From positions 1 through 16,703 of the forward strand of contig CAJUHR010000055.1 in NCBI GenBank assembly GCA_910586255.1: a stretch of 16,703 bases of DNA, read 5' to 3'. Under the pieces are notes generated by a model. The model saw only the letters and a program-made list of their open reading frames with translations, was not told the origin of the DNA and searched no databases. The DNA comes from an uncultured Lachnospiraceae bacterium. Lineage in GTDB: Bacteria; Bacillota; Clostridia; Lachnospirales; Lachnospiraceae. Shown piece by piece: positions 14,733-16,703 of this stretch (the stretch's first letter is position 1; every line of letters begins with the position of its first letter). A program made the translations under genes and the position numbers.

Positions 14733-14956
14733 GATAATAATCTCCTTTGAAAACAGTGTGAGAACGGCACAACAGCATCGTTCTCCAAAGAGCGCAGCCA
14801 TATGCCGCGCAAGTCTCATCGGTCAAGGCTTACTGGCCTCCTCTCACGCCGGAACACGGCTTCCCATCGCTGTTATACAAGGCCCAGGGCGCTCCCCCTC
14901 AGCCCGCCGCAGACACACCGCGAATGACGTTTTCACCATCCTTTCCTTAAAAGTGA
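14733..14956 (-). other. Unexplained GC-rich leader between riboswitch terminator and first ORF
   Basis: The 224 bases have no convincing reading frame on the minus strand. They contain several potential stems: GGGC...GCCC around 14880-14905, GCCG-TGTTC-CGGC at about 14848-14860, and GAGAACG-N12-CGTTCTC just before the short ORF. A plus-strand frame runs through but has no ribosome site and ends in the riboswitch terminator. I do not recognise a known riboswitch class here. Confidence 0.4.
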
Positions 14957-14993
14957 ATAAAAAACAGGAGACATCCAGATAGAATGCCTCCTG
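14957..14993 (-). terminator. Riboswitch-controlled intrinsic terminator
   Basis: On the minus strand CAGGAG-G-CAT and ATG-T-CTCCTG form the stem, followed by TTTTTTAT. It lies about 15 bases downstream of the TPP aptamer and before the thiamine genes, the standard expression platform for premature termination when ligand is bound. Confidence 0.85.
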
Positions 14994-15007
14994 AAAAAAG
15001 TACAAGT

Positions 15008-15100
15008 ATTCGTGGCTTCCTCCGGCGGCATTATCCGCATCAGGTTCAAGGGTCGAAGTTGATTACTTCCTCTCAGCCTGCAAACACAAGCTCCCCTGTT
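15008..15100 (-). promoter_or_regulatory. TPP riboswitch (THI element)
   Basis: Read on the minus strand, the conserved blocks appear in order: GGGGAGC, GCTGAGAGGAAG, ACCCTTGAACCTGATGCGGA, TAATGCCGCCGGAGGAA. These match the pyrimidine- and pyrophosphate-sensing arms of the TPP aptamer. It begins about 12 bases after the predicted transcription start and precedes an intrinsic terminator, so TPP binding should switch off the thiM-thiE-thiD salvage operon. Confidence 0.95.
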
Positions 15101-15116
15101 TATTTATATTATGAAG

Positions 15117-15145
15117 ATTGTAGCATTTAATTTCACGGTTTGCAA
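15117..15145 (-). promoter_or_regulatory. Promoter of the thiamine salvage operon
   Basis: TTGCAA (15145-15140), 17 bases and TACAAT (15122-15117), with an extending TG, form a sigma-A-type promoter on the minus strand. Its start point falls just ahead of the TPP aptamer. Confidence 0.7.
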
Positions 15146-15295
15146 GTGGCGAATAAGAACATTTTTCAAAGTTTAGAAATAGTTTATCAAATTGTTAACG
15201 ATTTGTATGGGGAAATCGTGAAACAGTTTTTGGATGCAGTGAAAGAGGGCAGTACAGTAGAATATCCGTTTGTTTTGTCGCGAAGCACTGGCTGA
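15131..15295 (+). pseudogene. Possible C-terminal gene fragment, family not recognised
   Basis: A frame open from about 15131 to the TGA at 15293-15295 reads like protein in its second half (VNDLYGEIVKQFLDAVKEG, then EYPFVLSRSTG). It has no start codon with a ribosome site, and its beginning overlaps the minus-strand thi promoter. It may be the tail of a lost gene in this scrap zone, or chance. Confidence 0.25.
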
Positions 15296-15333
15296 TTTCT
15301 TTTCTTCCGGAGAAAGGATTAAACCAGAGCTCC

Positions 15334-15543
15334 CTAATACCGGTTGACAACCTGCTCGGCATCGGATCGTTCTTTGGAAAATTTTTGCATAATTTTGGAG
15401 ACAATGTCCTCCCGGGAAAGTCCAAACTCCTGACAGGTTTCAATGAGAAGCTGCTGCTTTTCCTGCTCGGCCAGTCGGTTGTTCGTTTCCGCCAGCTCAA
15501 TTTTTAACCGGTCCAGCTGCTCCAATTCTTCTTTTCGGTGATT
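15334..15543 (-). pseudogene. C-terminal fragment of an Rpn-family recombination-promoting nuclease/putative transposase
   Basis: About 70 codons remain: a charged coiled-coil (EELEQLDRLKIELAETNNRL) and then IETCQEFGLSREDIVSKIMQ, FSKERSDAEQVVNRY and a stop. This is the typical C-terminal tail of the Rpn/PD-(D/E)XK proteins abundant in gut Clostridia, which are normally about 300 residues. The catalytic N-terminal part is missing. The frame is cut at 15544-15546 by a stop, at the point where a different gene fragment begins on the other strand. No start with a ribosome site is present, so it is a relic of a rearrangement. Confidence 0.65.
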
Positions 15544-15821
15544 TCAAGGAATATTTCATCAAAACTTTTGAACATGCCTGTCTGACCCTTGGATATATCA
15601 TTGCCGGATGTCTGATCACGGCAACCGGGCCGGTCATGTTTACCATTCCCAATCATATTGCGCCGGGTGGTTCGTCAGGACTTGCCACTTCCCTGGCAGT
15701 GGCGGTTCCTTTGTCCGTAGGTATTCTGACCTGGATGGTCAATATTCCTATTTTGTTTGCCAGTATCAGAGGGGGCAAAAGACCTTTTGCCCCCAACATC
15801 ATTGCATACAAATATAAATAA
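15543..15821 (+). pseudogene. N-terminal fragment of a YitT-family membrane protein
   Basis: The frame gives about 92 residues. It starts mid-sequence at FKEYFIKTFEHACLTLGYII, followed by two membrane segments and the family's characteristic loop FTIPNHIAPGGSSGLAT, then a third hydrophobic stretch (SVGILTWMVNIPILF). A basic end, RGGKRPFAPNIIAYKYK, precedes the stop. Full YitT proteins are about 280 residues with five or six membrane segments and a cytosolic C-terminal domain, all missing here. No start codon with a ribosome site is visible, since the sequence runs straight into the Rpn fragment. A start at the ATG at 15636 would lose the first helix. Function in the family is poorly known. 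A strong terminator follows 46 bases after the stop. Confidence 0.65.
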
Positions 15822-15866
15822 AAATTAGTTGGCGCACAATATACTTTGATACCATTTAGTTTCCTT

Positions 15867-15907
15867 AAAAGCTGCAGTCCATAGCAATCGTGGCTCTCAG
15901 CTTTTTT
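15867..15907 (+). terminator. Intrinsic terminator after the YitT fragment
   Basis: AAAAGCTG pairs with CAGCTTTT, and an inner AG-T-CCA/TGG-CT stem supports it, ending in a run of six T. It isolates the SRAP gene downstream from readthrough. Confidence 0.75.
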
Positions 15908-15985
15908 GCGGTTATTACGAACTATTTGTTAATAGGATATTTTATCTTTGGATCATGAAAGTTCTGTATATACGCTCGTTTAACG

Positions 15986-16014
15986 TTGAATTGGCAGAGA
16001 AAACTTGTTATACT
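15986..16014 (+). promoter_or_regulatory. Promoter of the SRAP gene
   Basis: TTGAAT (15986-15991), 17 bases and TATACT (16009-16014) with TG just upstream. The 17 bases from AAAACTTG through the -10 to TAT match the kinase promoter at 944-972. The start codon lies about 27 bases after the expected start point. Confidence 0.75.
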
Positions 16015-16046
16015 ATTTTGAGAGAAAAAGTGTTCAGGAGAGGCTT

Positions 16047-16652
16047 ATGTGTGGCAGATATTATGTGGATGATGAGATAGCAAAGGAAATCGAAAAGCTG
16101 ATCCGGAAGGTGGATGAGAAGCTGCGGCAGGAGTCCATGGCTGCCCTTAAGAGAATTACCCAGAAGGACATCTATCCCACCCAGACGGCTCCTGTTCTGG
16201 AAGGGAGAGGAGCATATTTGCGCTGTGGGTGGCAAAGATGGGGATTTCCCGGGTTTCAGGGAAAACAGGTGATCTTTAACGCCAGATGTGAATCCGCTAT
16301 GGAGAAACCGATGTTTCGTGACAGTATCCGCCATGGACGCATGGTGGTTCCTGCCACATGGTTTTACGAGTGGAACCGGAGGAAAGAAAAGAACACCTTT
16401 TACAGAAAGGACAGACCGGTTTTGTTTATGGCAGGGTGCTGCAGACAATATGAGGACGGAGTGCGTTTTGTGATTCTCACCACCGGGGCCAATGCTTCCA
16501 TGAAGCCTGTCCATGACCGGATGCCGTTGATCCTGGAAGAAGAGGAGATCGCTCCATGGATTCTGGATGAGAAACAGGCAGAGCATATCCTTCATAAAAC
16601 GCCCTGCCTCCTGGAGAGGAGAGCTGATTATGAACAGCTGACGTTATTCTAG
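16047..16652 (+). CDS. SRAP-domain protein (YedK/HMCES family), abasic-site DNA-protein crosslinker
   Basis: The 201-residue product starts MCGRYY; Cys2 becomes the N-terminal nucleophile after methionine removal and forms a thiazolidine link with abasic sites in single-stranded DNA. Other conserved residues are present: Asn78 in FNARCES, Glu108 in WFYEWN, and His156 in VHDRMPLIL. Family length is about 200-230, so the gene is complete. The start at 16047 follows AGGAGAGG and is fixed by the need for Cys2; an upstream in-frame ATG at 16005 overlaps the promoter. It is monocistronic, preceded by a terminator and its own promoter. Its stop codon TAG lies inside the right end repeat, and the promoter in that repeat points back into the gene, which would give antisense RNA. 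Confidence 0.95.
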   Translation: MCGRYYVDDEIAKEIEKLIRKVDEKLRQESMAALKRITQKDIYPTQTAPVLEGRGAYLRCGWQRWGFPGFQGKQVIFNARCESAMEKPMFRDSIRHGRMVVPATWFYEWNRRKEKNTFYRKDRPVLFMAGCCRQYEDGVRFVILTTGANASMKPVHDRMPLILEEEEIAPWILDEKQAEHILHKTPCLLERRADYEQLTLF

Positions 16653-16702
16653 TATAACTCGATTTAAATAACCTTACAATTTAAGCATTGGTAGCAGTCT
16701 GA
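16648..16702 (-). repeat. Right copy of 55-bp terminal inverted repeat
   Basis: Perfect inverted copy of 1-55. It begins at the last bases of the SRAP gene, including the stop codon, so the gene remains intact. Only one more base follows before the window ends, so whatever element carries the repeat continues outside. Confidence 0.9.
16651..16679 (-). promoter_or_regulatory. Outward promoter inside right end repeat, antisense to the SRAP gene
   Basis: Mirror copy of the promoter at 24-52: TTGTAA (16679-16674), 17 bases, TATACT (16656-16651) on the minus strand. If active it would transcribe into the SRAP gene from its 3' end. Confidence 0.5.
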
Positions 16703-16703
16703 T

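Noticed and set aside
14740..14950. Cobalamin, THF or T-box RNA in the thi leader
   Set aside because: None of the conserved blocks of these RNAs could be found; only generic stems are present.
14695..14982. 95-codon plus-strand ORF in the thi leader
   Set aside because: No ribosome site; its end crosses the riboswitch terminator and its start is antisense to the short ORF. Retained only as an unexplained region.
15986..16014. LexA/SOS box at the SRAP promoter
   Set aside because: The bases do not match the Firmicutes CGAAC-N4-GTTCG type site; only a sigma-A promoter is supported.
1..16703. CRISPR array, tRNA or rRNA genes
   Set aside because: No regularly spaced direct repeats, tRNA cloverleaf or rRNA sequence were seen on either strand.

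Overview
The window looks like chromosomal DNA of an anaerobic gut-type Firmicute, most likely Lachnospiraceae or a close Clostridia relative. The basis is AGGAGG-type ribosome sites, sigma-A-like promoters, a TPP riboswitch with a rho-independent terminator, a GAF/PAS hybrid kinase of a style common in that family, an Rpn-type nuclease tail and an ORF-less group II intron. This is inference from sequence style; no ribosomal RNA or species marker is present.

Layout. 1-55 and 16648-16702 are a perfect 55-base inverted repeat closing both ends; each copy carries a promoter pointing into the window. 56-729 is a frameshifted gene remnant cut at its 5' side by the repeat. 849-903 is a hairpin repeat that recurs inverted at 10099-10152. 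1067-3649 (+) is a soluble hybrid histidine kinase with its own promoter, ending at a terminator shared with the converging operon.

3740-10542 (-) is a five-gene catabolic operon, read from right to left: UxaA-type small SAF subunit, UxaA-type large lyase subunit, SLC13/CitT-like anion transporter, tandem PHB-depolymerase-like esterase, and an Fe-S/FMN/FAD enoate-reductase-like oxidoreductase. A divergent LysR regulator (10667-11638, +) sits across a compact 124-base promoter/operator region. Together they suggest uptake of an organic anion, ester cleavage, dehydration or elimination to an unsaturated acid, and reduction of the double bond. The substrate is not evident, and this is the best candidate for an undescribed pathway.

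11641-12185 (+) is an intron-encoded RNA without its reverse transcriptase, lying between LysR and the converging thiamine operon. 12186-12274 holds nothing I can recognise, and no clear terminator for thiD. The thiamine salvage operon (-) reads promoter, TPP riboswitch, terminator, an unexplained GC-rich leader, a short ORF that may be a collapsed thiW, thiM, thiE, thiD. It can phosphorylate and join pre-made thiazole and pyrimidine moieties; no de novo genes (thiC, thiG) are present.

15131-15821 is a scrap zone where the tail of an Rpn nuclease gene (-) abuts the front part of a YitT-type membrane protein (+). 16047-16652 (+) is an intact SRAP-domain gene (abasic-site DNA-protein crosslinking), whose stop codon lies within the right end repeat.
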